DNA of 64,000 nt from Salipiger sp. CCB-MM3 (GCF_001687105.1 NZ_CP014595.1:2140501-2204500); one strand, 5' to 3'. Positions 39,885-49,007 are shown, numbered from the stretch's first letter. Notes: a model not told the origin generated them from the sequence alone. Translations and numbers: made by a program.

Positions 39885-41186
39885 TTAGATTCCGAGGCGG
39901 TCGCGCAGCGCGTACCAGCTCATCGCCAGCACCAGCAGCGGCGAGCGCAGCGCCGCGCCGCCGGGGAAGCTGGGGACCGGCAGCGCCGCCATGGCGTCGA
40001 AGCCAGCAGACTGGCCGCGCACCGCCTCGGCCAGCAGCCGCCCGGCATGAACCGCGGTGCCGACGCCGTGGCCCGAATAGCCCGAGGCCGACAGCACGTT
40101 GGGACCCAGCCGCGCCAGCAGCGGCAGGCGCTTCATGGTGATCGCCAGCGTGCCGCCCCAGGCGTAGTCGATCTTCACATCCTCAAGCTGCGGGAAAATC
40201 TCCAGCATCGGCTTGCGCACCAGCGCGCGGATGTCCGCGGGGAAACGGTAGCCGTAGCTCTCACCGCCGCCGAACAGCAGCCGCCCGTCGTGGCTGAGGC
40301 GGAAGTAGTTCACCACGAATTTGCTGTCGGCCACGGCCACGTCGCGGGTCAGCACTTCACGGGTGCGCTCCCCCAACGGCTCGGTGGCGACGACGAAATT
40401 GTTGATCGGCATAACGCGCGCCGCGACCTTGGGCTGCAGATCGCCAAGATAGCCGTTGCAGGCATAGATCACATGGCCCGCGCGCAGACGGCCCTTGCCC
40501 GTGTGGATGACCGCCTCGGGGCCCTGATCGACCTTTGAGACATGGCTGGTCTCATAGATGCGCGCCCCGGCGCCTGCCGCCGCTTTCGCCAGCCCTTGGG
40601 CAAAGCGCAGCGGGTGCAGATGCGCAGCGCCCATGTCGAGCACGCCGCCACAATAGTCGGGCGAGGGGCAGAGCTCATGGAAGGCCCCGGCGTCGAGCTG
40701 CTCGATCTCGTAGCCATAGCGCGTGCCCATATGATCGGCATACTCATGCAGATGCTGCACGTCGCCCTTGCTGGAGCCGCACCATGCCACGCCGTCGCGC
40801 AGATAACAGTCGATGCCATGCTTTGCGATGAGGCTGCGGCAGAGATCCTTGGCTTCCTCGCCAAGATCCCAAAGCACCCGAGCGTCGGCCTCACCAACCA
40901 TCTTCTCGAGGCTCAGCTGATCCTGCCGCTGTCCCGACCCAAGCTGCCCGCCGTTGCGCCCCGAAGCGCCAAATCCGACGCGATGCGCCTCCAGCAGCGC
41001 CACATCGAGCCCGGCTTCGGCCAGATGCAGCGCCGCCGACAGCCCGGTATAGCCGCCGCCGATGATGCAGACATCTGCCCGCGCCTCGCCTTCGAGCGCG
41101 GGGAAGGGGGGCAGCGCATCGGCAGTCGCCGCGTACCAGCTTTGCGGGTATTCCCCGCGCCGGTCGTTGGAAAACAGCAGGTCCAT
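39885..41186 (-). CDS. puuB: FAD-dependent oxidoreductase, gamma-glutamylputrescine oxidase-like
   Basis: 433-residue DAO-family flavoenzyme. N-terminal dinucleotide fold VCIIGGGYTGLSAALHLAE (about 38-57), ASGRNGGQLGSGQ typical of PuuB, and a C-terminal ASGYSGHGVGTAVHAGRLLAE FAD segment. PuuB oxidises the gamma-glutamylated amine to an aldehyde, releasing H2O2 and ammonia. Clustering with glutamine-synthetase-like and amidotransferase genes supports this. Exact amine unproven. Confidence 0.85.
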   Translation of the reverse strand: MDLLFSNDRRGEYPQSWYAATADALPPFPALEGEARADVCIIGGGYTGLSAALHLAEAGLDVALLEAHRVGFGASGRNGGQLGSGQRQDQLSLEKMVGEADARVLWDLGEEAKDLCRSLIAKHGIDCYLRDGVAWCGSSKGDVQHLHEYADHMGTRYGYEIEQLDAGAFHELCPSPDYCGGVLDMGAAHLHPLRFAQGLAKAAAGAGARIYETSHVSKVDQGPEAVIHTGKGRLRAGHVIYACNGYLGDLQPKVAARVMPINNFVVATEPLGERTREVLTRDVAVADSKFVVNYFRLSHDGRLLFGGGESYGYRFPADIRALVRKPMLEIFPQLEDVKIDYAWGGTLAITMKRLPLLARLGPNVLSASGYSGHGVGTAVHAGRLLAEAVRGQSAGFDAMAALPVPSFPGGAALRSPLLVLAMSWYALRDRLGI

Positions 41187-41201
41187 GAAACACCGCCTCC
41201 G

Positions 41202-41249
41202 CTTCGTCTAGATGCAAATATCCCGGGGGTCCGGGGGCAGCGCCCCCGG
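41202..41249 (-). repeat. Interspersed hairpin element, type B, minus orientation
   Basis: On the minus strand: CCGGGGGC-GCT-GCCCCCGG hairpin, then ACCCCCGGGATATTTG and CATCTAGACGAAG. Only one hairpin is present. It lies between the PuuA-like stop and the oxidase start. Confidence 0.75.
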
Positions 41250-41271
41250 CCTGTTCGCGCCCGTTCCCGGC

Positions 41272-42636
41272 TCAGACGTTGAGCAGCAGGTGCTCGCGTT
41301 CCCACGGCGAGATCACCGCGAGAAATTCTTCGTACTCGGTGCGCTTCACGATCGAGTAGACGCGGGCAAAGTCCGGCCCCAGCACCTCGTGCAGCTTGGT
41401 CGCCTCGTCGAAGATATCCAGCGCCTGTCCCAGCACGCGCGGGATGTCGCCCTCCCCCTCATAGGCGTCGCCGCGGAACTGCTTCGACGGGCGCCGCTCT
41501 TCCATCAGGCCGAGGTAGCCGCAGGCCAGCGAGGCGGCGATGCCGAGGTAGGGGTTGCAGTCCATCCCCGCGAGGCGGTTCTCGACGCGCCGCGACGACG
41601 GACCCGAGATCGGGATGCGGATGCCGGTGGTGCGGTTGTCGCGGCCCCATTCGAGGTTGATCGGTGCGGCGCTGTCGCGCACGTAGCGGCGGTAGCTGTT
41701 CACATAGGGTGCCAGCACGGCGATCGCCGCCGGAAGATGCGCCTGCAGCCCGCCGATGAAGTGATAGAAGGCGTCGGTCTCGCCGCCGGCGGGGCCGGAG
41801 AAGATGTTGCGCCCGGTCTCGATCTCCATCACCGAATGGTGGATGTGCATGGCCGAGCCCGGCTCATCGGCGATCGGCTTGGCCATGAAGGTGGCAAAGC
41901 AGTCGTGGCGCAGCGCCGCCTCGCGGATCAGCCGCTTGAAGTAGAAGATCTCGTCGGCCAGCTTCACCGGATCGCCGTGCTGCAGGTTGATCTCGAGCTG
42001 ACCGGCGCCGCCTTCCTGCGTGATGCCGTCGATCTCGAAGCCCTGCGCTTCGGCGAAGTCGTAAATGTCGTCGATCACCGGGCCGAACTCGTCCACGGCG
42101 GTCATCGAATAGGCCTGCCGGGCGGCGGCGGGGCGGCCCGAGCGACCCATCATCGGCTTGATGTCGATCGCCGGATCGACGTTGCGCGCCACAAGGAAGA
42201 ATTCCATCTCCGGCGCCACAACCGGCTCCCAACCCTGCGCGCGGTAAAGCTCGACCACCCGCTTCAGCACGTTGCGCGGGGCGTAGGGGATCGGCTCGCC
42301 CTTGCGGTCAAAGGCGTCGTGGATCACCTGCAGCGTCCAGTCGGCCGTCCACGGCGCGGCGGTGGCGGTGGTCATGTCCGGGCGCAGGATCATGTCGCGC
42401 TCGATGAAACCTTCGTTTTCGTCCGCCGCCTCGCCCCAGTCGCCGGTGATCGTCTGGTAGAAGATCGACTCTGGCAGGTGGAAATAATCCTGCCGGGCAA
42501 ATTTCGACGCAGGCACCGCCTTGCCGCGGGCAATGCCGGGCAGGTCGGCGATCACGCATTCGACCTCGTCGAGCCGCCGCCCTTCGAGATAGGCGGTGGC
42601 GGGTTGCGGAAGCTGGTTGGTCCAGTCTTCGGTCAT
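41272..42636 (-). CDS. puuA: Glutamine synthetase family protein, gamma-glutamyl-amine ligase-like
   Basis: 454 residues from ATG 42636. GS catalytic domain: PEMEFFLVARN (metal Glu), GGAGQLEINLQHGDP, MHIHHSV and DNRTTGIRIPISGPSSRRVENRL, with the adenylylation-type Tyr block absent. The N-terminal half lacks the ammonia-site aspartate context of GlnA, as in PuuA, which glutamylates putrescine. It overlaps the amidotransferase gene by 4 bp. The second GS-like gene lies 800 bp upstream. Substrate could be putrescine, another polyamine or a monoamine. Confidence 0.85.
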   Translation of the reverse strand: MTEDWTNQLPQPATAYLEGRRLDEVECVIADLPGIARGKAVPASKFARQDYFHLPESIFYQTITGDWGEAADENEGFIERDMILRPDMTTATAAPWTADWTLQVIHDAFDRKGEPIPYAPRNVLKRVVELYRAQGWEPVVAPEMEFFLVARNVDPAIDIKPMMGRSGRPAAARQAYSMTAVDEFGPVIDDIYDFAEAQGFEIDGITQEGGAGQLEINLQHGDPVKLADEIFYFKRLIREAALRHDCFATFMAKPIADEPGSAMHIHHSVMEIETGRNIFSGPAGGETDAFYHFIGGLQAHLPAAIAVLAPYVNSYRRYVRDSAAPINLEWGRDNRTTGIRIPISGPSSRRVENRLAGMDCNPYLGIAASLACGYLGLMEERRPSKQFRGDAYEGEGDIPRVLGQALDIFDEATKLHEVLGPDFARVYSIVKRTEYEEFLAVISPWEREHLLLNV

Positions 42637-43316
42637 GCGAGAGCCTTTTGCTTGAAGAAATGCGCGAATTGATCGGCGAGGGCGCGCTGGTCGAGCGGCG
42701 TGCCAAGCGCCTTGTCGGCGGCGTCGAGCTTGTCCTGCGGCACCACGCCGGGGCCGCGGGTGTCGATCAGCGCGCGGGTGAAACTGTCGTCGAACTCGGG
42801 GTGCGGCTGCACCGTGTAGGCGTGGCCGGGATAGAGCAGCGCGGCATAGTCGCAATAGTCCGAACTGGCGATCACCTCGGCGCCGGGCGGCAATTGGGTG
42901 ACTTGGTCCTGATGCCACGCGTTGATGATCTTGTCGCCACTCGCGAAGTGATAGGCGGTGGGGCCGATGATCCAGCCGCCGGGGTGCTTCTCGACCTTGC
43001 CGCCAAGCGCCTGCGCGATGATCTGATGGCCGAAGCAGACGCCGATCAGCGGTTTGCCAGCGGCGTAGATGTCGCGGATCAGTTGCTCGAGCGGCGGGAT
43101 CCAATCGTGCTCTTCATAGGCGCCGTGGCGCGAGCCGGTGATCAGCCAGCCATCGGCGGCTTCGGGGTCTTCGGGAAACTGCCCCTCGACCACGGACCAA
43201 CTGGCGAAGTCGAAGCCGTAGCCATCGAGAAGACGGGCGAAGAAGGCGGGATATTCACCGGTCTCTGCCGCGAGTTCCGCGGGGACGAGGCCGGTTTGCA
43301 GGATGCCGATTTTCAT
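42633..43316 (-). CDS. Class I glutamine amidotransferase-like hydrolase
   Basis: 227-residue triad GATase: nucleophile Cys in GVCFGHQIIAQALGG, His-Glu in QPHPEF. It is not the PuuD peptidase-C26 type but probably replaces it, hydrolysing the gamma-glutamyl bond after oxidation of the glutamylated amine. GMP-synthase-like stand-alone GATases are often found beside GS-like ligases in Rhodobacteraceae. ATGA overlap with the PuuA-like gene shows coupling. Confidence 0.85.
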   Translation of the reverse strand: MKIGILQTGLVPAELAAETGEYPAFFARLLDGYGFDFASWSVVEGQFPEDPEAADGWLITGSRHGAYEEHDWIPPLEQLIRDIYAAGKPLIGVCFGHQIIAQALGGKVEKHPGGWIIGPTAYHFASGDKIINAWHQDQVTQLPPGAEVIASSDYCDYAALLYPGHAYTVQPHPEFDDSFTRALIDTRGPGVVPQDKLDAADKALGTPLDQRALADQFAHFFKQKALA

Positions 43317-43435
43317 GGATCACACGTTGGTTTCGCTGGCGCGGTTTATGTGGCGCGGTTTGTCTGGCGCGTCTTTCAGGCCAGGGCGTTCTGCGCCGAA
43401 GGTAGCCTTGCCGCCCGAGGGCGGCAAGGTGGTGC

Positions 43436-44779
43436 TCAGACCGTATCGAGATAGATTTCTACCTGCTCCTGCGGCGAGAGTTCGGCCATGTAGAGCTGCT
43501 CTTGCCGTTTGGTCAGCAGCAGGTTGCGGATCAGTTCGGGCGGCAGGATGCGCGGCATGATTGGGCTGGCCTCGAAGGCGTCCATCGCCGATTCCCAGTC
43601 GGTGGGGATCGTCGGCAGGTCCTGCGCGTAGGCGTTGCCGGTAATCGGTGCGGGCGGCTCCATCTCGTCCTCGATCCCGGCCAGCGCCGCGCCGAGGATG
43701 GTGGCCATCAGCAGATAGGGGTTCACGTCGCCGCCCGCCACGCGATGCTCGATGCGCCGCGCCGCCGGGCTGCCCGAGGGCACGCGGATCGCCGCGGTGC
43801 GGTTCTCATAGGCCCAAGAGATGCCGCAGGGCGCGTGGTTCTCGGGGATCAGCCGGTCGTAGGAGTTGAGATGCGGCGCAAAGATCAGCGTGCTGTCGCT
43901 CATGGCGTTGACGCAGCCGCCAATGGCGTGGCGCAGCACGTCGGTGCCTTTGGGGCCACCGTCGTCGAAGATGTTGTTGCCGTCCTCGTCGAGCACCGAG
44001 AAATGCATATGCATCCCCGAGCCGGCGTAATCCTCGTAGGGTTTGGCCATGAAGGAGGCGGCAAAGCCGTGGCGGCGCGCCAGCCCCTTCAGCAGCATCT
44101 TGAACAGCCACGCATCGTCGGCGGCGCGCAGCGCATCGTCCTGATGCATCATATTGATCTCGAACTGACCCAGACCCGCCTCGGAGATGGCGGTGTCGGC
44201 GGGGATGTCCATGTCCTCGCAGGCGTCGTAGAGATCGGTGAAGAAGATGTCGAACGCGTCGAGCGCGCGGATCGAGAGCACCTCGGCGGCTTTGCGGCGC
44301 TTGCCCGAGCGGGGCGAGACCGGCACCTGCAGCTTGCGGGTGCTGTCGTCGATCAGGAAGAACTCCATCTCCAGCGCCACCACGGGGGTCAGCCCGTGTT
44401 TCTTGTAGCGGCGGACCACCTGCGCCAGCGCGTGGCGCGGATCGCCCTCATAGGGTTTGCCGCCCTCGTGGAACATCCAGATCGGCAAAAGCGCGGTGGG
44501 GGCCTCGAGCCACGGCATCGGCACAAAGCCACGCTCAGTGGGCTTGAGTACGCCATCGCGGTCGCCGCTTTCAAACACCAGCGGGCTGTCGTCGATGTCC
44601 TCGCCCCAAATGTCGAGGTTGAGGGCCGAGAAGGGGAAGCGGGTGCCATCCTCGACGACCTTATGGGCGAAACGGGAGGGCACGCGCTTGCCGCGTGGCT
44701 GGCCGTTGAGATCGCAGGCGGCGACGCGGATGGTGCGGACCTGGGGGTTCTTGCGGAGCCAGGTTTTCGGGTCTGTCAT
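43436..44779 (-). CDS. Second glutamine synthetase family protein
   Basis: 447 residues, clearly paralogous in role to the 454-residue gene downstream but with low identity. GS blocks: LEMEFFLID, GLGQFEINMMHQDD, SGMHMHFSVLDEDG, ENRTAAIRVPSGSPAARRIEHRV. N-terminal DLNGQPRGKRVP matches the PuuA-like group. Two different ligases in one cluster imply two amine substrates or two steps. It follows the ABC permease genes after a 234-bp gap that includes a type C repeat. Confidence 0.87.
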   Translation of the reverse strand: MTDPKTWLRKNPQVRTIRVAACDLNGQPRGKRVPSRFAHKVVEDGTRFPFSALNLDIWGEDIDDSPLVFESGDRDGVLKPTERGFVPMPWLEAPTALLPIWMFHEGGKPYEGDPRHALAQVVRRYKKHGLTPVVALEMEFFLIDDSTRKLQVPVSPRSGKRRKAAEVLSIRALDAFDIFFTDLYDACEDMDIPADTAISEAGLGQFEINMMHQDDALRAADDAWLFKMLLKGLARRHGFAASFMAKPYEDYAGSGMHMHFSVLDEDGNNIFDDGGPKGTDVLRHAIGGCVNAMSDSTLIFAPHLNSYDRLIPENHAPCGISWAYENRTAAIRVPSGSPAARRIEHRVAGGDVNPYLLMATILGAALAGIEDEMEPPAPITGNAYAQDLPTIPTDWESAMDAFEASPIMPRILPPELIRNLLLTKRQEQLYMAELSPQEQVEIYLDTV

Positions 44780-44857
44780 GGTCTATCCGGAAATTTGATC
44801 AAATTAAGCGTAGCGACTCGGATGCACGCTGGCAAGCGGGGGGGTGGCGGGAAGAGA

Positions 44858-44880
44858 GGAGTATTTTTGGAAAGATGAAA
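44858..44880 (+). repeat. Interspersed tail, type C
   Basis: GGAGTATTTTTGG then AAAGATGAAA, the same unit as at 20184-20206, in the gap between a permease stop and the second GS-like gene and oriented opposite to both. A GGCCGGGCGCCCGG palindromic stretch lies 40 bp further on. Confidence 0.6.
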
Positions 44881-45013
44881 GAGCGGGCGCGCAGAGAAGC
44901 CGCCTGCCACGCGAAATATGGCCGGGCGCCCGGACTCCGGGGCTGACAGGTGCCAGGGTATGGTGGGGGCCTTGGGTAAGGGCGCTCAGGCGGCGCGCCT
45001 TGCGTCCGCTCCG

Positions 45014-45823
45014 TCAGCGCAGCAAGAGCCGCGGACGCATCCGCATCTTCTGGCGACGCTCTTTGGGCAGATGCCGGTTCAGCCGCTTGTTGATCAGCCC
45101 GAAGACGCCGACCACGCAGAGTGTCAGCAGGATGAAATAGCCCGCAAGGATCGGGTAGGGGATGAACGGGTTGAAGGTCTTGTCGGCGAAGTAATTCGCG
45201 TAATAGAGCGCGTCGCCCCGCTGCTGCCACGCCGGAAAGCCCGAGAAGAACACCAGCGTGGTGGCGTGGAAGAGGAAGATCGCCTCGTTGGTGTAGGCGG
45301 GCCACGCGAGGCGCAGCATGGTCGGCCAGACGATGCGGCGGAAGCGCGGGAGCCCCGAGAAACCGTAGGCGTCAGCCGCCTCCACATCGCCCTTGGGCAC
45401 CGAAAGCAGCGCGCCGTAGAAGATCTCGCCCGAATAGGCGGCGGTGTTGAAGAACAGCACGATCGCCGCGCCCAGCCACGCCGAGGTCAGCGGATCGAAG
45501 ACCGGCGAGACGCTCTTGAGGCTGAGGAACAGGAAGTAGGCAAAGAAGAACTGGATGAAGAGCGGCGAGCCGCGGAACACGAAGATCACCCATTCCGCCA
45601 GCTTGCGCAGCGGGGTGATCTTCGATGCCTTGCCCATGGCCAGCGCCGTGGCGAGGCAGAAACCGGTGATCAGGCTGACGATGCCGAAGTAGATGTTCCA
45701 CAGCATGCCCGAGCCGATCAGTGTGAACTGCTGGCACAGGGTGAAATTGTCGCGCGGCAGCAGCCGCTCGCCGATGCCGATCGAGCGCAGCCCGTAGTCC
45801 GCGATGGTTTCCCAGCAGCTCAT
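45014..45823 (-). CDS. ABC transporter permease, polar amino acid (HisM) type
   Basis: 269-residue inner-membrane permease with five to six spans; SVPKGDVEAADAYGFS is the EAA loop that contacts the ATPase. It belongs to the amino-acid/opine 3-TM-like family (HisM/ArtM). Overlaps the partner permease by 4 bp. The basic C-tail (LNRHLPKERRQKMRMRPRLLLR) is longer than usual. Confidence 0.9.
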   Translation of the reverse strand: MSCWETIADYGLRSIGIGERLLPRDNFTLCQQFTLIGSGMLWNIYFGIVSLITGFCLATALAMGKASKITPLRKLAEWVIFVFRGSPLFIQFFFAYFLFLSLKSVSPVFDPLTSAWLGAAIVLFFNTAAYSGEIFYGALLSVPKGDVEAADAYGFSGLPRFRRIVWPTMLRLAWPAYTNEAIFLFHATTLVFFSGFPAWQQRGDALYYANYFADKTFNPFIPYPILAGYFILLTLCVVGVFGLINKRLNRHLPKERRQKMRMRPRLLLR

Positions 45824-46701
45824 GAGGCCTTCCTCTGCGCTTCGCCGCCCATGGTCGCCTGACCGTGGGTGAGGCGCTTCATGATGCGGTCAAGGACGAT
45901 CTCCGACACGCGGGTGAAGACCAGATAGAAGACCAGCAGCGCCGCGAAATACCACACCCGCCAGTCGGGGTGCGGATAGTCGGTGAAGCGCGCGGTCTTC
46001 GAGCCGCCGAGTTCGCGCGCCCAATAGACGATGTCCTCGACCCCCAGCAGGAACAGCAGCGGCGTCGCCTTGATCAGCACCATCCACAGGTTCGACAGGC
46101 CGGGCAGCGCATAGACCCACATCTGCGGCACGAGGATGCGCCAGAAGGTCTGGCGCCGGGTCATGCCATAGGCCTCGGCGGTCTCGAGCTGGGCGTGTGG
46201 CACGGCGCGCATGGCGCCAAAGAGCACATTGCCCGCGAAAGCCCCGAAGACGATGGCGAAGGTCAGCACCGCCAGCGAGAAGCCATAGGTCTCATGCACC
46301 CATTGTGCCGCGGTCGACAGCGGCAGCTTGGCCTCGGCGCAGACCACGAAGTCATTGCCCTGCCGGATCGGCTGATCCCAGTCGGGGCATTTCACTTCGT
46401 GGCGGATCCACTCGAAGAACTGGTCTAGGGCGATGACAAAGAACAGGAAAAAGGCGATGTCCGGCACGCCGCGCACGATGGCGATATAGCCCTTGCCCAG
46501 CCACGACAGCGGCGGGAAGGGGGAGCGGGCCGCCATGGCGCCGCCGAAACCGAAGGCCAGCGCCACCGGCGCGGTGATCGCCAGCAGCAGCAGCACGGTG
46601 CCGACCGAGACATAGATCGACATGTGCTTGCCCGTGGTCAGGTAGCAGCTCAGCCAGCTCAGGCCAGAGATCGCGTCGGGGTCGGTACACCAAGAGAACA
46701 T
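45820..46701 (-). CDS. ABC transporter permease, polar amino acid (HisQ) type
   Basis: 293-residue permease; spans at both ends with a long loop carrying two Cys residues (VKCPDWD and VVCAEAK) at about residues 120-150, uncommon in HisQ and perhaps a disulfide-closed periplasmic hairpin. EAA loop: AVPHAQLETAEAYGMTRRQTF. Pairs with the 45014 permease as a heterodimer. Confidence 0.9.
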   Translation of the reverse strand: MFSWCTDPDAISGLSWLSCYLTTGKHMSIYVSVGTVLLLLAITAPVALAFGFGGAMAARSPFPPLSWLGKGYIAIVRGVPDIAFFLFFVIALDQFFEWIRHEVKCPDWDQPIRQGNDFVVCAEAKLPLSTAAQWVHETYGFSLAVLTFAIVFGAFAGNVLFGAMRAVPHAQLETAEAYGMTRRQTFWRILVPQMWVYALPGLSNLWMVLIKATPLLFLLGVEDIVYWARELGGSKTARFTDYPHPDWRVWYFAALLVFYLVFTRVSEIVLDRIMKRLTHGQATMGGEAQRKAS

Positions 46702-46716
46702 GTCGGATCAGCCGTC

Positions 46717-46739
46717 GAGGGGGCCGGACAGGCCCCCTC
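46717..46739 (-). terminator. Intercistronic hairpin between binding-protein and permease genes
   Basis: GAGGGGGCC (46717-46725) and GGCCCCCTC (46731-46739), perfect 9 bp with a 5-nt loop. No T-run. In ABC operons such hairpins stabilise the binding-protein mRNA or attenuate the permeases, giving excess binding protein. Confidence 0.6.
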
Positions 46740-46751
46740 GTCTTGGGGCGC

Positions 46752-47474
46752 TCAGAACGGAGCGCCGATTTCCCATTTCACGAGCAGCTCGTTGAGCGAG
46801 CCATCGTCCTTCATGGACTGGATCGCCGCGTCGAACTTCTCTTTCAGCTCGGCGTCGCTCTGGCGCAGGCCCATGCCGACGCCGCCACCGATCAGCTCTT
46901 CCTGTTCGAGCAGCACCACGTCGTCGCTCTCGTCGGCGACCGGCGCGAGATAGCTCTTGTCGGCCAGAACCGCGTCGGCTTCGCCGCTGCGCACGGCGGC
47001 GACGGTCTCGTCCGGGGTGGCGTATTCCACGAGGGTTGCGCCCATTTCAGCGACGAAGGCGGCCTGAATGGTGCCGGTCTGCGCGGCGATCACCGCGCCC
47101 TTCAGATCGACGTCTTCCATGCCCGAAAGCACGAGGTAGGCCGAAGGGTCTGGCTGGGTGTAGTTCTGGGTGAAGGCGATGACTTCGGCCCGCTCGGGGG
47201 TGATCGACATGCCAGCCATGATCGTGTCGTAGTTGCCCGACACGAGGTTGGGGATGATCGAATCCCAATCGTTGGTCACCCACTCGCAGGTCACTTCGGC
47301 GCGGGTGCAGAGCTCGTCGCCCAGTTCGCGCTCGAAGCCGTCCACTTCACCGCTGTCGTTGATGAAGTTGTACGGAGGGTAGGCGCCCTCGGTGCCCATG
47401 CGCACCACGTCCTGTGCCAGCGCGACGCTGGCGGTCATCGCCAGCGCGGCGGTGCCGAGAAGGATGGATTTCAT
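46752..47474 (-). CDS. ABC transporter substrate-binding protein, amino-acid type
   Basis: 240 residues from ATG 47474, preceded by GGGAG; the frame upstream is not coding. Signal peptide MKSILLGTAALAMTASVALA with cleavage before QDV. SBP_bac_3 fold: GTEGAYPPYNFINDSGEVDG, YDTIMAGMSITPERA, and C-terminal NELLVKWEIG. A CTRAEVTCEW pair may form the usual N-lobe disulfide. HisJ/LAO-like family: arginine, ornithine, octopine or a related cationic ligand would fit an amine cluster, but ligand is inferred. Confidence 0.92.
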   Translation of the reverse strand: MKSILLGTAALAMTASVALAQDVVRMGTEGAYPPYNFINDSGEVDGFERELGDELCTRAEVTCEWVTNDWDSIIPNLVSGNYDTIMAGMSITPERAEVIAFTQNYTQPDPSAYLVLSGMEDVDLKGAVIAAQTGTIQAAFVAEMGATLVEYATPDETVAAVRSGEADAVLADKSYLAPVADESDDVVLLEQEELIGGGVGMGLRQSDAELKEKFDAAIQSMKDDGSLNELLVKWEIGAPF

Positions 47475-47523
47475 GTAACTTGCTCCCTGGTTTACGCGTC
47501 CGATTGCGGTTCTTGGCCGCTTG

Positions 47524-48336
47524 TCAGACATGGCTGGTCGACCGCAGGAAGCCCTGCAGTCGTTCCGATTTCGGCGCGCCGAACAGCTCGGCCGGGGCGC
47601 CTTCTTCCTCGATGCGCCCCTTGTGCAGGAACACCACGTGATCGCTCACGTCATGGGCCATCTTCATGTCGTGGGTGACGATGATCATGGTGCGGCCTTC
47701 GGCGGCCAGATCCTTGATCACCTTGACCACTTCCTGCTCCAGCTCGGGATCGAGCGCCGAGGTCGGCTCGTCAAAGAGCAGCGCCTCGGGCTCCATGCAT
47801 AGCCCGCGCGCGATCGCCGCGCGCTGTTGTTGGCCGCCGGAAAGCTGCGCCGGGAAGACGTCGGCCTTGTCGCCGATGCCGACCTTGTCGAGATAGCGCC
47901 GCGCGGCGGCCTCGACCTCGGCGCGCGGACGGCCGAGCACGGTGAGCGGCGCTTCCATCACGTTCTGCAGGATGGTCATATGGGCCCAGAGATTGAACTG
48001 CTGGAACACCATGGAAAGATTGGTGCGCATGCGCAGCACCTGCTTGGGGTCCGCCGGGCGGCGATTGTGCCCGGAGCCGTGCCAGCGCACCGGCTCGCCC
48101 TTGAACAGGATCTCGCCTTGCTGGCTGTCTTCAAGCAGGTTGCAGCAGCGCAGCAGAGTGGATTTGCCCGAGCCCGAAGATCCGATCAGCGAGACGACGT
48201 CGCCGCGCTTGGCGGTGATGCTGACGCCCTTGAGGACTTCAAGCTCGCCATAGGCCTTGTGCAGATCGCGGATCTCGATGACGGGATCGAGGGTCTTTGC
48301 GTTGGCTGGGGCGTTGGCAGGAGCGGGATCGGTCAA
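47524..48336 (-). CDS. ABC transporter ATP-binding protein, amino-acid type
   Basis: 270-residue HisP-like ATPase. Walker A GSSGSGKSTLLR, Q-loop VFQQFNLWAHM, signature LSGGQQQRAAIARGLC, Walker B ALLFDEPTSALDPE, H-loop VTHDMKMAH. First gene of the apparent transport operon ATPase, binding protein, permease, permease. Start at 48336 leaves a 30-residue N-terminal extension with Ala-Asn-Pro bias; an internal Met start is possible. Confidence 0.93.
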   Translation of the reverse strand: MTDPAPANAPANAKTLDPVIEIRDLHKAYGELEVLKGVSITAKRGDVVSLIGSSGSGKSTLLRCCNLLEDSQQGEILFKGEPVRWHGSGHNRRPADPKQVLRMRTNLSMVFQQFNLWAHMTILQNVMEAPLTVLGRPRAEVEAAARRYLDKVGIGDKADVFPAQLSGGQQQRAAIARGLCMEPEALLFDEPTSALDPELEQEVVKVIKDLAAEGRTMIIVTHDMKMAHDVSDHVVFLHKGRIEEEGAPAELFGAPKSERLQGFLRSTSHV

Positions 48337-48482
48337 GCCTCACCTTCTTGGGCAGTTGCTGAATCTGGCGGCGAGAATGGGCGAAAAGCAGCCCCGATGT
48401 CCATGCGCAAAACAGCAGGCTCTGCCGGGTTTGCGCGGCGTAAATGGGCAATTGCCCGGAAATCAGCCGGATGGACGGAGTC

Positions 48483-48923
48483 TCAGCCCGCGGCTTCGAC
48501 CCTTTGCCGGGCCAGCGCCGAATCTCTGTCGTTGATGCCGAGCAGGTTCGACACCAGCCGCAGCAGCGCGTCTTCCTCGTCGTCGCGGCTGCCGTCGGCC
48601 AGCGCCACCTGCCACAAGGCCTCGATCACCGCGATGCGATCCTCATAGGCTACGGCGTCCTTGATCGCGCGGGTGAAACGCACGGTATCGGGGGCCTCGG
48701 CCTCCAGCGCCTCGGCCTCGCGGCGCAGCTTGCTGGCCTCGAAGGGCGACAGGCCATAGCGCGTCGCGGCGATGCGGTCGATCCGGTCCTGTTCGGACTG
48801 GTCGTAGGTTTCATCGGCCCGTGCCACACGCACGAGCAAAGCGCAGAGCGCCAGCCGCGCATCGGCGTCGGGCAGGAGCTCGGGGCCGGGATCGACCAGC
48901 CGTTTCAGGAAATCCGCAAACAT
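48483..48923 (-). CDS. TerB family protein
   Basis: 146 residues from ATG 48923; no clear ribosome site. All-helical TerB fold: ARADETYDQSEQDRIDRI and ALADGSRDDEEDALLR are the two pseudo-repeats whose acidic residues bind metal in TerB. Tellurite resistance is the historical name; other ter genes are absent, so a role in metal or envelope stress is only suggested. A diverged paralog lies 168 bp upstream. Confidence 0.85.
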   Translation of the reverse strand: MFADFLKRLVDPGPELLPDADARLALCALLVRVARADETYDQSEQDRIDRIAATRYGLSPFEASKLRREAEALEAEAPDTVRFTRAIKDAVAYEDRIAVIEALWQVALADGSRDDEEDALLRLVSNLLGINDRDSALARQRVEAAG

Positions 48924-49007
48924 AGGCAAGATATAGCCGCCTCTTGCCGCCGCGCCAACGGCAGAGCGTGACGGGCGTCGCACGAAGCTGTGTGCGACGG
49001 TTTCCGC

